From Nigrospora sphaerica (taxonomy: Eukaryota; Ascomycota; Sordariomycetes; Amphisphaeriales; Apiosporaceae), in the NCBI GenBank assembly GCA_018287875.1, contig JAGVVL010000017.1, forward strand, positions 744,001 to 808,000: a DNA stretch of 64,000 nucleotides. Direction: 5' to 3'. Under the pieces are notes generated by a model, which saw nothing but the letters and a program-made list of their open reading frames with translations, was not told where the DNA came from and did no database searches. Shown one piece after another: positions 12,594-23,036 of the stretch; the first letter of the stretch is position 1; each line of letters opens with the position of its first letter. The translations under genes and the position numbers were made by a program.

Positions 12594-13926
12594 GCCGACC
12601 CCCCCGCTGCCGCCGTCCGGGCCGTCGGGCTTGTGCCCGCGGCCTCTCCGCCTTTTTTTCTCCCCCCTAATCATGCTGGCTCTATGAAGCCCTTGTCGGC
12701 GTCTCCCGCGTCGCCGTTACGCCCGCCCATGTTGTTCTTCCGGGTATGCTCCGCCTCCGATATTCCCCGGCCCTCGTGCCGGTTTTGATGATTTTGGTCT
12801 GCTGCTGTAGCGAGCTGCGCATTGCTTCATTTCTGGTTATTTATTCCCCCACGCTGCCGCTTTACGCAATGACGAAAGACGATGAGGGAGAAGCCGAGAT
12901 TTCCAGTGTATCCTCTCCCACCCACTCGGGGGGAGAGGAAGGGAAACCGAGGGAGAAAGAAGAAATGTATATGGGACTCACGTTAGATAGAGACAGTTGG
13001 ACATGTACACACATGGTACAGAGAAAGAGGAGGGGGTAATTGGGGGGACGGGGGTTTTCCCCCCCTCTCTCCCCTTTCCCCCCCCTTCCTTCCCCCCTCC
13101 TCCCTTATTTAGACTTTTGGTGGACGCGCGGGGAAAGACGGATGCTTTCCACCCCGCGCAGAAAGAATCAAACGGCTACCTCACGCCACTCAGGGCCCGA
13201 AGGCGCTATCACGTTTGTGCTTCCTTGTGACCTCTCCCGTCTTCCATTTCCCGTCCGCCCCGCCGCCCGACCCAGAGAATGGGGCCGCCCGGGAGGCGGC
13301 GGCCGTCGCCCGCTCCCGCTGAACCCTCGGGGCGGGGCCGCAGTGGCCGGGCCGCGTCGTGGGGCCGAGGCCGCCCAAGAGCGGGTGTCGGGTCCCCCGG
13401 GGTTTCCAACTCGGATAGGTCGGGAAGGGTGACTCGTCGGTGCAAGACGGGACCGGAAACCTTCTTCGAGGGGGCCCACAGGGCTCGGTAGCCACGGGGA
13501 CACGGGCAAGCCCCTCGGGGAAAACCACGCGGCAGCTCATTCACTACTCGCGAGACGGATGGATGTCTCGGTCCCGAAGATATGGCGATCAGGGGCATAT
13601 GTGCGTGCGTGCGTGCGACTGTGCGTCAGGGTTTGACCACTGCCGCCGGGGCCAAAGTACATGCCGGTAGGGAGGGACGGAGGTAGTTGTCCGCCCGAAC
13701 CCCCCACGGCTGCCTATTCCCTGAGGACGTTCCCCCGCGGCTTGATTCCCTGCAGTCGCGATGGGGGTTCACCGATCGCCCCCTCGCCCCACGGTTACGT
13801 TTGCACACTCCAAGAAAACGGGCACGGACGGGATGGGCCGGGTCGCTCATAGGCGAACATCGGGTGGATGCGGAGGCAAAATCAGAAGATAACCGGCGTC
13901 GAGGAAAGGACGGCAAAAAGAAGAAT
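12594..13926. other. Intergenic region between transporter and tRNA genes
   Basis: 3' flank of the transporter, then G/C-rich low-complexity sequence (C runs near 13060..13110). Frames such as 13040..13432 are compositional and carry no domain. No gene supported. Confidence 0.5.
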
Positions 13927-14025
13927 TGATGAGAGTGGGATTCGAACCCACGCGGATTGCTCCACCAGGATGCAGGTGTTAAGGTGACCTTAACCTGACG
14001 CCATAACCAACTCGGCCATCTCACC
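13927..14025 (-). tRNA. tRNA-Leu, probable anticodon AAG, with intron
   Basis: On the minus strand the 5' arm GGTGAGA pairs with TCTCATC (one G-T wobble). The D-arm GCCGAG...GGC is of Leu type, and the T-arm is GTGGG-TTCGAAT-CCCAC, followed by an A discriminator. The anticodon loop begins TTAAGG, giving AAG at 13991..13989. A short intron of about 10 nt (TCACCTTAAC) follows the anticodon and pairs with the anticodon loop, as in intron-bearing pre-tRNAs. The variable arm is long, as expected for Leu. Total length with intron is 99 nt. The exact intron borders and the base of the anticodon stem (one possible mismatch) are uncertain. Confidence 0.75.
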
Positions 14026-14482
14026 TTGGATGAGAGGATGAAGGCTTATGGACTTACATGACGGAGGCTGTTGAAGGGACAGGGATGCGGGTGGTTCGTG
14101 TTGACCGAGAAGTTGGTGTTTCTCTTGAAGGGGGTTTGGCGGCGTTGAGACGTGGTTGGCGACGAAGGCGCACTACGGCTGGCTGCGTTAGCGGGGCCGG
14201 GGGGGGGGAATTCGCCGCATTTGCGTCGCTCGACGGCACCCACCCCATCAAATTCACGGACAGGCCTTGTCGAAGAGAAAATGGAACGAGGCGCCTTCTT
14301 ACCGGCTGCACGCTTTTTGGATAAGGACGCCATAGTGGATTCGTAAGGAGAAACGAGAGATGGGTTGAATAGGGAGATAGATGTACGAGGGAGACACTCG
14401 GGAAAAGAAGTTAACTTGGTTTCATCGGCGAGGACGGCAAAAAGTTAAGCTTTCCTAATGAGGAAGGACCAAAAGGTAAAGT
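14026..14482. other. Spacer between the two tRNA genes
   Basis: 457 bp with a run of nine G around 14200. Several overlapping short frames on both strands carry no domain. Nothing else is supported. Confidence 0.45.
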
Positions 14483-14554
14483 CTCTCTGTCGGGGAATTG
14501 AACCCCGGTCTCGAGCGTGACAAGCTCGCATACTGACCACTATACTAACAGAGA
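14483..14554 (-). tRNA. tRNA-Asp (GTC)
   Basis: Complete 72-nt cloverleaf on the minus strand: acceptor TCTCTGT/ACAGAGA, D-arm GTATAGTGGTCAGTATGC, anticodon arm CGAGC-TTGTCAC-GCTCG with anticodon GTC, and T-arm CGGGG-TTCAATT-CCCCG, with a G discriminator. There is no intron. It lies 457 bp from the tRNA-Leu gene on the same strand, with separate promoters expected. Confidence 0.96.
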
Positions 14555-16069
14555 TGAGATCCCATGATTGGATGAAAGCAGAAGTACTTATTGCTTCTCA
14601 TGTTACGACGGCGTCATGAAAACGTCGTTGTGCCGATAGTCGACGGGTTGGAACTCGGTCGGGGACGAGAAAAGGCGTGGGTACGGGTGCGGGTCGGGCC
14701 CGGTGGGCGGTGTTAGTGCCGGGCCGGTTCTCGTATTAGTGGCCATCGAGAAGGGAGGAGCTTGAAAAGCGACGGGCGTTGGTATGGGACAGTTCGTGGC
14801 AGCTACGAAGGGGGAATAACGAGACAACCGTAAAGAGTAGGGAAAAAACCATCGAACGACGATACCTAGTCCTTCGCCATAGAACTCTTCGACGGGGAGG
14901 AACCCCCCCCCCTTTTCAGACTCCATTTCGTGTCCAACGTTTGCGGTTTACAGAGTAAGAGGAAGTGGTGTGGCACGGAGCCACATGGTATAGTTGGGCG
15001 AGTCGAGAATTCATAAAGTCGACATTCTTCTCGTTTCGGCAGCTTGCAAAGGGAACAAGGTTACAGAATTCCCTTGCTTATCCTCGCTCTGCTCTCCATG
15101 CTCTTCTTTGCTTCGTTTACCAGGTAGACTTAGTGGGAAGGCACGCGGGTCTTGGCTCCCTACTCATTGGGAGTGGCTGTGACGCGCGGTTTAAGTATAA
15201 ATTGGAAAGAGGCGGGTGTGCAAACGGGGCCTTGTCTGCAAGCAAGTGGCGGAGTCGTACCATCAAGCTCCGGGCTGGATGGTATAGCGAGATGCAGAGA
15301 GAAACGCGCAAGACATTCAAGTCGGCGAGGAGGGGGATGATGTAGACACCATGTCACGTTATGGCTGCCATGATTTCCCAAATGCCCCCATCAGGGGCAG
15401 GTGTGGCATACCACGACCACGCTCGTTCAGCGTCAGTATTGGTGAGGCATAAAAACCCGAGACTAACAAAAGAAAGACGTCCATCTCGCCACTGCGGCGT
15501 CGTTCGGGAAACAAGCCTATCAGATGGACGGCGGTTGATGGCGGATAGCCTTTGACTTGAGCCTTGGCCTCCTGTTGGTTCGGATGGGTCTTTCGGGGCA
15601 GAATGCCTCATCACCGAGCCGGGCCCAGCCTGGAGTCGGGGTTATAACGGAGGGTTTGATTTGCTAGAGAGAACGGTTCTGTGTTCTGAAAGCAAAGGTT
15701 GCCTTGGCGCTGCCCTCGCTTAATTCCTGTTTGGAAATGCCAACCTGGCGGTGCCGGTGAGACGACGTCAGCCACGTGCCACGATTGGTGCACCCCCAGG
15801 CTCTTGGCCTTTTCTTGCGGCTGGCAGTTTGCATAGCCCCCCCCAAGGCACAAAACCCCCATAAGGCGTGGTGTGGTCATTTATGCAGTGGCAAGTGACG
15901 TCGGTGGGAGACTTAAGGATAAAAGAGAGCCCGTGGTTGCCCCCGAACCCCAAGGGTATCACCTCCAACCGCATTCCTGGATCCTTCCACAAAGCATTGA
16001 GATTCCAGACCACAGGCACCCCACGCACAAAACACACGCTCCTACATACATCGAACTCCCGTACACATC
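14555..16069. other. Intergenic region
   Basis: About 1.5 kb with scattered short frames on both strands, none with a recognisable domain. The 100 bp before 16070 look like a leader for the small ORF there. Confidence 0.45.
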
Positions 16070-16378
16070 ATGTCACCTTCCAAGTCCCTGGCCCCGGGTG
16101 CCGAAAACGCCTGGGAGACGTGGTCGCAGAGCGACGTCGACAGTGTGGCGGCCGCGAAAGAAAGCCACCCCCCCACTACCGAGAAACGGTCCAAACGCGA
16201 CCTCTTCAAGAAGATGTTCAAGTCGCCTGCCGTCTCCCGCTACGAGGAGTGCGTCACGGCCCCGCGGAAAGACTGGGGTACCGGCAACCAGTTTGGAGGC
16301 GGGCCCTACCGGCCGCTGATGGCGACCCAGGGCGTGGCCGCCTATCTGACGGCGTGCGCGGCTACGGGCAGGCGGTAG
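16070..16378 (+). CDS. Small hypothetical protein, 102 aa
   Basis: Single open frame from ATG to TAG with G/C-ending codons similar to neighbouring genes. The start context (ACACATC before ATG) is acceptable. The product is hydrophilic and basic in the middle (EKRSKRDLFKKMFKS), followed by a Gly/Pro patch (NQFGGGPYRP) and an Ala-rich end. No signal peptide, membrane segment or known motif was recognised. It could be a genuine small protein, or the first exon of a longer gene whose later exons I did not find. Function unknown. Confidence 0.45.
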   Translation: MSPSKSLAPGAENAWETWSQSDVDSVAAAKESHPPTTEKRSKRDLFKKMFKSPAVSRYEECVTAPRKDWGTGNQFGGGPYRPLMATQGVAAYLTACAATGRR

Positions 16379-17078
16379 TAGATCCCCTCACACCCAGAGG
16401 CCAGCTACGCGGATCTTCGAGTACCAGCGACTTTTTTGTAACTAGATACCACTGAAATACAAGACGGGGAAAACACCCAGCATAGCCCTTTGCCCACTCC
16501 TGGGGAGAAGGCGAACGCAACGACGCCGCCCCTCGCCCCCCTTCCTTTTTCCGGTGGAAACACGTGCCAATCCGCCCGCCCTTCCTTCGCTTGGGAGCGG
16601 GAAAAGAGACCCCGGCCGAATTCGTCGCCGCCACTCCTTATCCTTTCTACGCACCCGCCGGCGTCCCCTGCTCGAGCCCTCTCGTAACTCAAGTGGGTAA
16701 ATTAGGGAAGGCTGTCAGTGGGGAGGCGACCAGCCTTTTCTGGACCCGATATGTCTCCAGATGAGATCCCTAGCCTCTGAGAAAGGAGGGAGGGGTGGTC
16801 TTGGAAGGCGGGGCCAGACTATGGCAGCGCCGCTCCACGCCTTCGAAGGCACGCTGGGGCCGGGTTCGCCCTCCCGGAATCCTATAGAGGCGATCTAGAG
16901 GTCCGGGAGTGCGCTGCTCCACGGCGTTAGCGTGGCAAGGCGAGAACCGCGGGGGCGGTAAGACCATAAAGACTGCACGTGGACCCGGCTTTTCATCCAC
17001 GGGTGACAGCGGTTCTCACTGCGGTTCACATTTCCGCGGGCTGGCCGTCTCTCCCCCTCCCGTTTCTCCCCGTCAAGA
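16379..17078. other. Intergenic region
   Basis: 700 bp between the small ORF and the 7-TM gene. The last about 80 bp are CT-rich before the ATG at 17079. Frames on the minus strand (16362..16692) are compositional. Confidence 0.45.
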
Positions 17079-18661
17079 ATGTCCCCCATGGAGGCGACAC
17101 AGAAGCGGTGGCAGGCGGCCTCGGCCATTCTCCTGGTCGTGTCGGTCTTCTGGCTCGTGCCCGCCTTGGCTGTGGCCCTACTCAGGGTGCCGCACAGTCG
17201 GGACTCGGCGCGGCGATGCTTCGCGTGGCTCAAGCTGGCCCTCTTTTTCATGACGGCGTAGGCATCCTCCTTGTGGACACCCTTCCCCGCCGTATGCTAA
17301 ACTGACCATTACCTCCCGGCCCAGCGGCGTTGTCCTTCTGGTGGCCGGCGCCACTCCCACCAGTCTGGGGACGACGTTCGGCCTGACGATAAGCGACGAC
17401 CTCGCCGAGTCGTTGAACCAGTGCCGGGCGGTGGGCTACCTGCTCTACCAGGTAGCCGTCGTCTTCGCTCTGCCGATGCTTCTGGAAGCGACCCTGGCCG
17501 TCTTGTACGACTGGGAGCTGATCGAGTCGTCCACTCCCCTGCTCCAGACGGTGGCGAACGCCTTCGTCGGCATCGAGGTCGTCTTTGCCATCGTCGTCTT
17601 CATATTCGTCGAGATCAACGACCTCGACTACGCCACCCTCAACAACCGCCAGCCCGGCGACGTGATGCCCTACCTCCGCCTCCTGGCCGCCTTCGACGTG
17701 TTCCTGTGGATGGCCTCGGCCGGCATGGCCTTCCACTCGGCTTTCCTGGTGCTGCTGGCGAGGCGGCGGCCCAACCACCAGAAGGTGAGAAGTCTAGTCT
17801 GCCCAACTAGACATTCCGGGCGGGAGCGAGAGAGGCTAACGGGGTCACACAGGCTACCCGTCTCCTCTGCGTCGCGTGCGTCTTCTGGCTGACGCGCAAC
17901 ACGTGGGCCATCGCCGCCGACGCGACCTGGACCCTGCCCGGGAAACCGCGGCCGGGCACGTACGACGTGGCGCTCGACGTCGTTTTCAGCTACTGGGCGC
18001 AGTTGGGCTGCCTGGGGCTGCTGTGCCTGCTCGGGCAGAAGCGGACGACGGGGCTCTGGAGGGCGCCGTCGTTGTCGCCGTCGTCGGCGTCGGCGTCGGC
18101 GTCGGCGCCGCGCTACCACCACGCCTGCACGCGCCCGCCGTACCAGGACCCGTCGACGCGGCCGCTCGTGGCGTACGCGGGGGCTCCGGCGCCGGAGCCG
18201 TGCCACGGCTTCGGCCGGCCGGCCGCGTACCCGGGCTGGGGGCAGGCGAGGGCCCACGGCGCGGCGGGGCGGCGTCGCCGCGGCCCCCGTCGTCGCTGGC
18301 CTCGCCCGTGTGGCCGCTGCCGCCGCTGCCGCCGCTGCCGGCGTTCCACGGCGCGCGCGGCAGCGTCAGGGGCAGCGGCGCCCCGTCGCCGTCGGCCTCG
18401 GTCCGCGTCTCCGACGGCGGCGGCGCGCCCTCGTGCTGCGGCCGCTCCGTCTGCCGCACCCCCTCCCAGAGCAGCCTCCTCGGGGCCTGCCGCTCCACCG
18501 CCGCCGCCGCCGCCCGCCGCGCCCCCTCGGCCGCCCGCTCCGTCGACTCGGCCCCGCGCAGCCTCCTGCGCCGCCACCAATCCCTCGACCGCTTCCTCGA
18601 GCAGAACCGCCTCGGCGTCTCCCTCGCCAACGAGGTCTACTCGGTGCCCAAGCGTCTTTGA
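17079..18661 (+). CDS. Fungal seven-transmembrane protein of unknown function (frame break near the C-terminal tail)
   Basis: Exons read 17079..17257, 17325..17784 and 17853 onward; both introns have GT-AG ends and keep a continuous hydrophobic protein. Seven hydrophobic helices are visible: SAILLVVSVFWLVPALAVAL, the stretch around LKLALFFMTAGVVLLVAG, the VGYLLYQVAVVFALPMLL region, ANAFVGIEVVFAIVVFIF, LLAAFDVFLWMASAGMAF, LLCVACVFWLTRNTWAIA and LDVVFSYWAQLGCLGLLCLL. A long Pro/Ser/Ala-rich tail follows. Around 18250..18310 the best-coding frame changes without a convincing intron: the last 110 codons, ending SLANEVYSVPKRL, are in another frame. This may be a one-base indel in a G/C run or a missed intron. 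If frame zero is kept, the protein would instead stop at 18749. It is not a recognisable Pth11 or RTA1 protein. Confidence 0.6.
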
Positions 18662-19336
18662 CGGGGGGTTCCGCCCCGAGGGTAGGGCTAGGCGCGGCGG
18701 TGGAAGGGATGGGAATACCAAAAGTGTCAAAAGCGGGCAATGGGGTTAGAGTTGAGATTTAATATAATGAAGTTTGTTTTGTCCTCATTACGTGAACCCC
18801 GAAGCATCCTCGTAGCCCCGCCAACCTCTTGCTGTGCGGAGTCGACATTACGTACGTCTCTCTGACCGCATCTTCGTCCCACTCCGCCTCTGCTGGCACA
18901 GGCAGCTTCGAAATACCACTCGCTGCCTCCCTTCCTGGGCACACAAGTCGCTCTGTCACGTTGCTGAGCGGGCGTGGGCGGACCACGTTAAGGCTGTTGC
19001 TTGCACTAACGACCGGTTGGTGGACGGATGCTGGCCCTGCCCTCTCGGGGATGGATCGTACTGAGCGAGCCATATGATTCGGGTCATGAGCGACAGTAGG
19101 CAAGGCAAACGCGAGAAAAGAGGCTTGCCCATTAAAGTTAGTAACATGTTCTGCACGCCCAGGTTGATGCTAAATAAAACCGTGTACACCGAACGCTTGC
19201 CCGTGCCCCCCTTTGACCGCTCCGCTACCCTCCGCCCCTCCCAAAAAAGACGAGACACTATACACATTACACACCAGCCCGTGACTTTTTAGCTCCCGCG
19301 GCGGCCAAGCCCCGCGGGCCAGGAAGGTCTTAACGT
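18662..19336. other. Intergenic region between convergent genes
   Basis: 675 bp between the 3' ends of the 7-TM gene and the zinc-finger gene. Nothing gene-like is visible; probably two 3' UTRs and terminators. Confidence 0.5.
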
Positions 19337-21019
19337 CTAGGCGGAGCCGTCGCGGGGGCCCGACGAGGTCGGCGTGGCCGCGTCGGCCTGGGGGCCCGGC
19401 GTCGTGCTGCCGGGCCGGCTGAGGGAGCGGCGCATCTTCTTGCCGTTCTGGGAGCCGAAGAGGCTCTTGACACGGCGCAGGCGGGCCCACCGCTTCTTGT
19501 CATCGTCGTCGCGCTGCGTGTCGTCGCCCTCGTCGTCGCCCGGGCGTGGGCTCGAGAGCAGCTCCAGCGTCGCGTCGTCCTGGCCCGACGACCCCCGCCG
19601 CCCCGCCGCCGCCGCCGCCGCCGTCGCGTCCTTGGTCGGCGTGAGCGTGCCCGCCACGATGTTGCTCTTGCTCCGGCTGTGCGCCAGCGCCCCCTTCTTC
19701 TTCCCCCCGGCCTGGTTGCGCAGGTAGGCCGCGTTGCGGATCGTCTGCTCCAGCACCTCCCACGCCGCCTTGTGCTCGCCCTCGTTCGGCCTGCTGCCCG
19801 AGTTCCGCTGCGCCGCCGGGTTGCGCCACGGACAAAAGAAGCGGTGCTCGCGGATCGGGTCCAGATGATCCATGGGCGCAGGAATGATGACCTCCTTGGT
19901 TTCGGGGTCCACCTCCTTGCTCTTGAACATCCAGAGTCCCAGCCGGCGCAGGCATGTCGCACACGAAGCCGAGTTCGGCACTGCGCCGATGCGGGGGTTG
20001 TTTAGACCCTGCCAGCCCGTGAGCGCCAGGGCTAGGGCGACGCGGTTGGGTGTCGACGCCGAGGGGTTCGTAGAGGGTGGCGCCGGGTCGGTGAAGAAGT
20101 TGGACGGAAGCTGCGATCGAACCGTCTCGAGGAACAGGGTAGGCGGAAGCCGAAGGTTGAAGTCGTAGGGCAGAAAGTTGGGCCGCGCGCATAGCTCGTC
20201 GTATCGTTGGCGAAGCGAAGGCAGTGCCGTTTGCGGGCTGGTGAGACTAAGCCGGAGAAGGGAGTCTGCAGTCCATGTCAGTAGCCGGCGCCGCATGCTT
20301 TTCCCTCGCGCGAGCTTACCGTCGCATCCTTGCCTCGCCCACAAGCAGTCCTCTTGGTGCGCCTCGACGATCAACTCGGCGAATCGATCGACGAGTGCCT
20401 GCTCAACTTCGGAGCCCAGCGCCAGGGGAACCTCCCTGCCGTCCACCTCGCGCTTGTTCGTCTTGACTACCAACTCCTTGTGACACAGGGTACACCTCAC
20501 TCTCTCCTTGCCCACGCACACCCAGCCCTGTTTCGCCCACTCGATCTCATTGACTCTGTCGGGTTTCGGCGTCCACTCCGTCAGCTCTTGAAAGGTGCTC
20601 AGGCGGTATATCAACTGGTCCCGGTCGCTCGGGCAGTACCGGGGCGGCTCTCTGGCGACGGCTGCCGACGCTGTCCTGCGCGGCGACCATGTCTTGACGG
20701 TGACATTGGACACGATGGTCCGGATGGTGGACTCGTTCTCGTCGGTCGCCGCGGCCGGCGAGCTCGGAACCGCCGTGCGTCGGCGTTTGGAGAGCAGCTC
20801 GGCCGTCAGGGTGGACACGGGGGCCCGCGGCGTCGTGGCGGCGGCCATGGAGTCGGGCGTCGCGGTGCGGCGCAGGGGAGACGGCGTCGTAGCCATGGGG
20901 TCGTCGCTGGTCGGGGGGTTTAGGTCGTCCAGGTCGTCGACGCGGTCGGTCGGAGCCGGCGACGGTCGCGCGCCCAGGCCTTGTATAAGGTTGTTGAACT
21001 TGCGCTTGGTAGCATTCAT
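19337..21019 (-). CDS. C3HC zinc-finger protein, Rsm1/ZC3HC1 (NIPA)-like
   Basis: Exons 21019..20320 and 20265..19337 encode 542 residues. The start is the ATG of MNATKRKFNNLIQGL; upstream in-frame sequence begins only with GTG. The C3HC domain shows CTLCHKEL, then HQEDCLW. A second Rsm1-type half follows with CATCLRRLGLW and HRFFCPW, so both modules of the family are present. Family members act at the nuclear pore basket or in mRNA export (fission yeast Rsm1, human ZC3HC1); that role here is inference. The intron 20319..20266 is 54 nt and in frame, so the gene can be read straight through. Removing it gives GCDDSLLRLSL, matching the family, and it has GTAAGC, a CTACTGAC branch site and TGCAG. 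The C-terminus is Lys/Arg/Ser-rich and low complexity. Confidence 0.9.
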   Translation of the reverse strand: MNATKRKFNNLIQGLGARPSPAPTDRVDDLDDLNPPTSDDPMATTPSPLRRTATPDSMAAATTPRAPVSTLTAELLSKRRRTAVPSSPAAATDENESTIRTIVSNVTVKTWSPRRTASAAVAREPPRYCPSDRDQLIYRLSTFQELTEWTPKPDRVNEIEWAKQGWVCVGKERVRCTLCHKELVVKTNKREVDGREVPLALGSEVEQALVDRFAELIVEAHQEDCLWARQGCDGKLARGKSMRRRLLTWTADSLLRLSLTSPQTALPSLRQRYDELCARPNFLPYDFNLRLPPTLFLETVRSQLPSNFFTDPAPPSTNPSASTPNRVALALALTGWQGLNNPRIGAVPNSASCATCLRRLGLWMFKSKEVDPETKEVIIPAPMDHLDPIREHRFFCPWRNPAAQRNSGSRPNEGEHKAAWEVLEQTIRNAAYLRNQAGGKKKGALAHSRSKSNIVAGTLTPTKDATAAAAAAGRRGSSGQDDATLELLSSPRPGDDEGDDTQRDDDDKKRWARLRRVKSLFGSQNGKKMRRSLSRPGSTTPGPQADAATPTSSGPRDGSA

Positions 21020-23036
21020 AGTGGCGACCGGTTCGGACGCGAGCGGCGGGTTGGGCGAGAACCCCGTCGTCGTTACGGGGGCCCAAGCAAACACGGGCTG
21101 CGCCGCGAATGTTTACTGCCCAGGACGCGCCGCCGAGGCTGCCGAGTGCGTGGTCGCGCACAGGTGGTCGGCCGAGAAAAGCAATGCAGGCAAGGCGACG
21201 GACCGGGTCTAGTGAGGGGAAAGCAAGGAAGTGCGTCGATGTTGACTGGCCGGATGCGAAAGTCGTACCAGGATGTCGCTGACGGTTTTTGTTTAGCAGA
21301 TGGGATGATGGATAGTGAGCCGGGCGAAGATCAATGACCCCTGCTACTGCGCGGCACTTCTGCGCCTTCTAGCGGTCGGAGGGGCGACGCCCAAAACACC
21401 GGCGCGGAAATCGGGAGCCTGAGCCGAGTGTGGACTTTAGTGGGTGAGCTGTGGAACACATGCACACCGCTGCATCCGTTCCATTCCGTACCAGAACCCG
21501 TCTATCCAGTACCTGACGATATTAGCCCAACGGTCGAATTGACCGACAGAGCCCCTAGCTGGGCATTACGTGCATGATGGGATGGAGGCCGCGGAATCTG
21601 CAGTTTCTCTAGGCAGTGTAGGGGATACGCCCCCCTTCTGCCTCCCGGTCCCATGGTTACCATGGCCCCGATCGGAACCCTTTCCCTCGGCACCACTGTA
21701 CGACATTGGGTGACATGGGGTTCGTCCTCGCCCAGGCCCAGGCCTGCCAAGCGATAGTTTGAACGGATCGTATGCATCGCCATCATGCCACGCAGAGAAA
21801 TATCCATTCTCTCCAGACCTCGTAGTATGGCTATCGGCCGCGTGCCACGCCCTGATCGCAACTCCCCGGGTTGGCAGCTTGGCAGTAGGTATGGTTAGGG
21901 TGATTTTGCTTGCCCGCCAGCTCCTCTTTCCAGAACCTTCGTAACAGCGGGTCAGTGATATTTCCCCTTGCCAAGAAATGACACGGGGCTACCTACGACG
22001 ACGTGTCGTTCAGCAAGTTCAGCCACAATGCTACGTTCATCGCATCCTCAAGGAATAGGCGGACGGACACCAGGCATAGCATTTACGGGAATGCGACGTC
22101 TCAGCTCCCGCCGCTGCGGGGCATAACACGAAGGTAGCAGGACCAGGCGCACCTGCCGTACGCTGGAGCTCATTACGGACTTGGATACATTTCTCATCAC
22201 CAGAGGGATGGTGGGGCCACTCAGAACCCCCACGCCAGAAAACTGTCGGAAAACAGACAGCACCCGTGCCGACGCTACAGGAGAGAAACCAATGCCTGAC
22301 TACTTGCATGGAGTCGCGGGCCGCGCGTGTCGTCACAGCGACTACTCTAGCAAGGCAGTCCTGTCTTCCTTTGACAGCACTCCTTTCTGGCGTTGTTCAG
22401 CAGGAAAGCACACGCGATAAGTCCATGCCACTCCAGACCGTTTCCTAGACGGGCCCAAAGTGTCAAACATAGCTGGACGGGATGAAGGCGTTTGGCGGCT
22501 TTCATTCGGCACCCGTACCCGCAGTCCACAGACAGAGGCGACCTTGCTTGCATACATAAGTACCTACACATGGCTCTGGTCGCGATGGTCGGAACGGGAT
22601 GCGTGAGCTGCAGCTCGAATCCCGTCCGCGACGTCCGCCCATCTTCTGTCCATTGCAGGAGGCGAGCGGGTGATGAGAAACGTACGAGGTTGGCCAGCAC
22701 CGATCCAAGCCGCCCAGCAAGGCCTTGTGTTGCCTTTGCCACTTAATGCCTGCTTTCCTGCACCGGCAGACCATTACATCGGGTGCGGAGTACACCTGGA
22801 TCGAAATGCTTGCCCTTGGTTCCAGAGCCGCAGGAAAGAATGACTGTCACCTCTGTTTCTGCCAGGTATGCGGTGTCCAAGACAGGAGGGATCGAGTGCA
22901 TAGAATACATTGGAATACAGGCGAGCAATCTTCTCGTCCAGTGGTATATGTGATGTACACAGGAGTGCCACGCTGCCCTCGCCGCCCAGTCTCCCCCCTC
23001 CGTCTGGATATGGAGGGCCGAACAAACGCGAGTTGT
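21020..23036. other. Intergenic region
   Basis: About 2 kb upstream of the zinc-finger gene and downstream of uL6m. Frames at 21502..21861 and 22347..22742 (minus) and 22725..23522 (plus, antisense to uL6m) have no domain. No gene supported. Confidence 0.5.

Noticed and set aside
10050..12674. An 874-codon open frame antisense to the ABC transporter
   Set aside because: It mirrors a G/C-biased coding strand; stop codons are suppressed on the opposite strand by codon bias. No domain and very repetitive composition.
22500..22900. Minus-strand frames near 22347..22928 as a possible gene
   Set aside because: Several overlapping frames, none with a domain or plausible intron structure.
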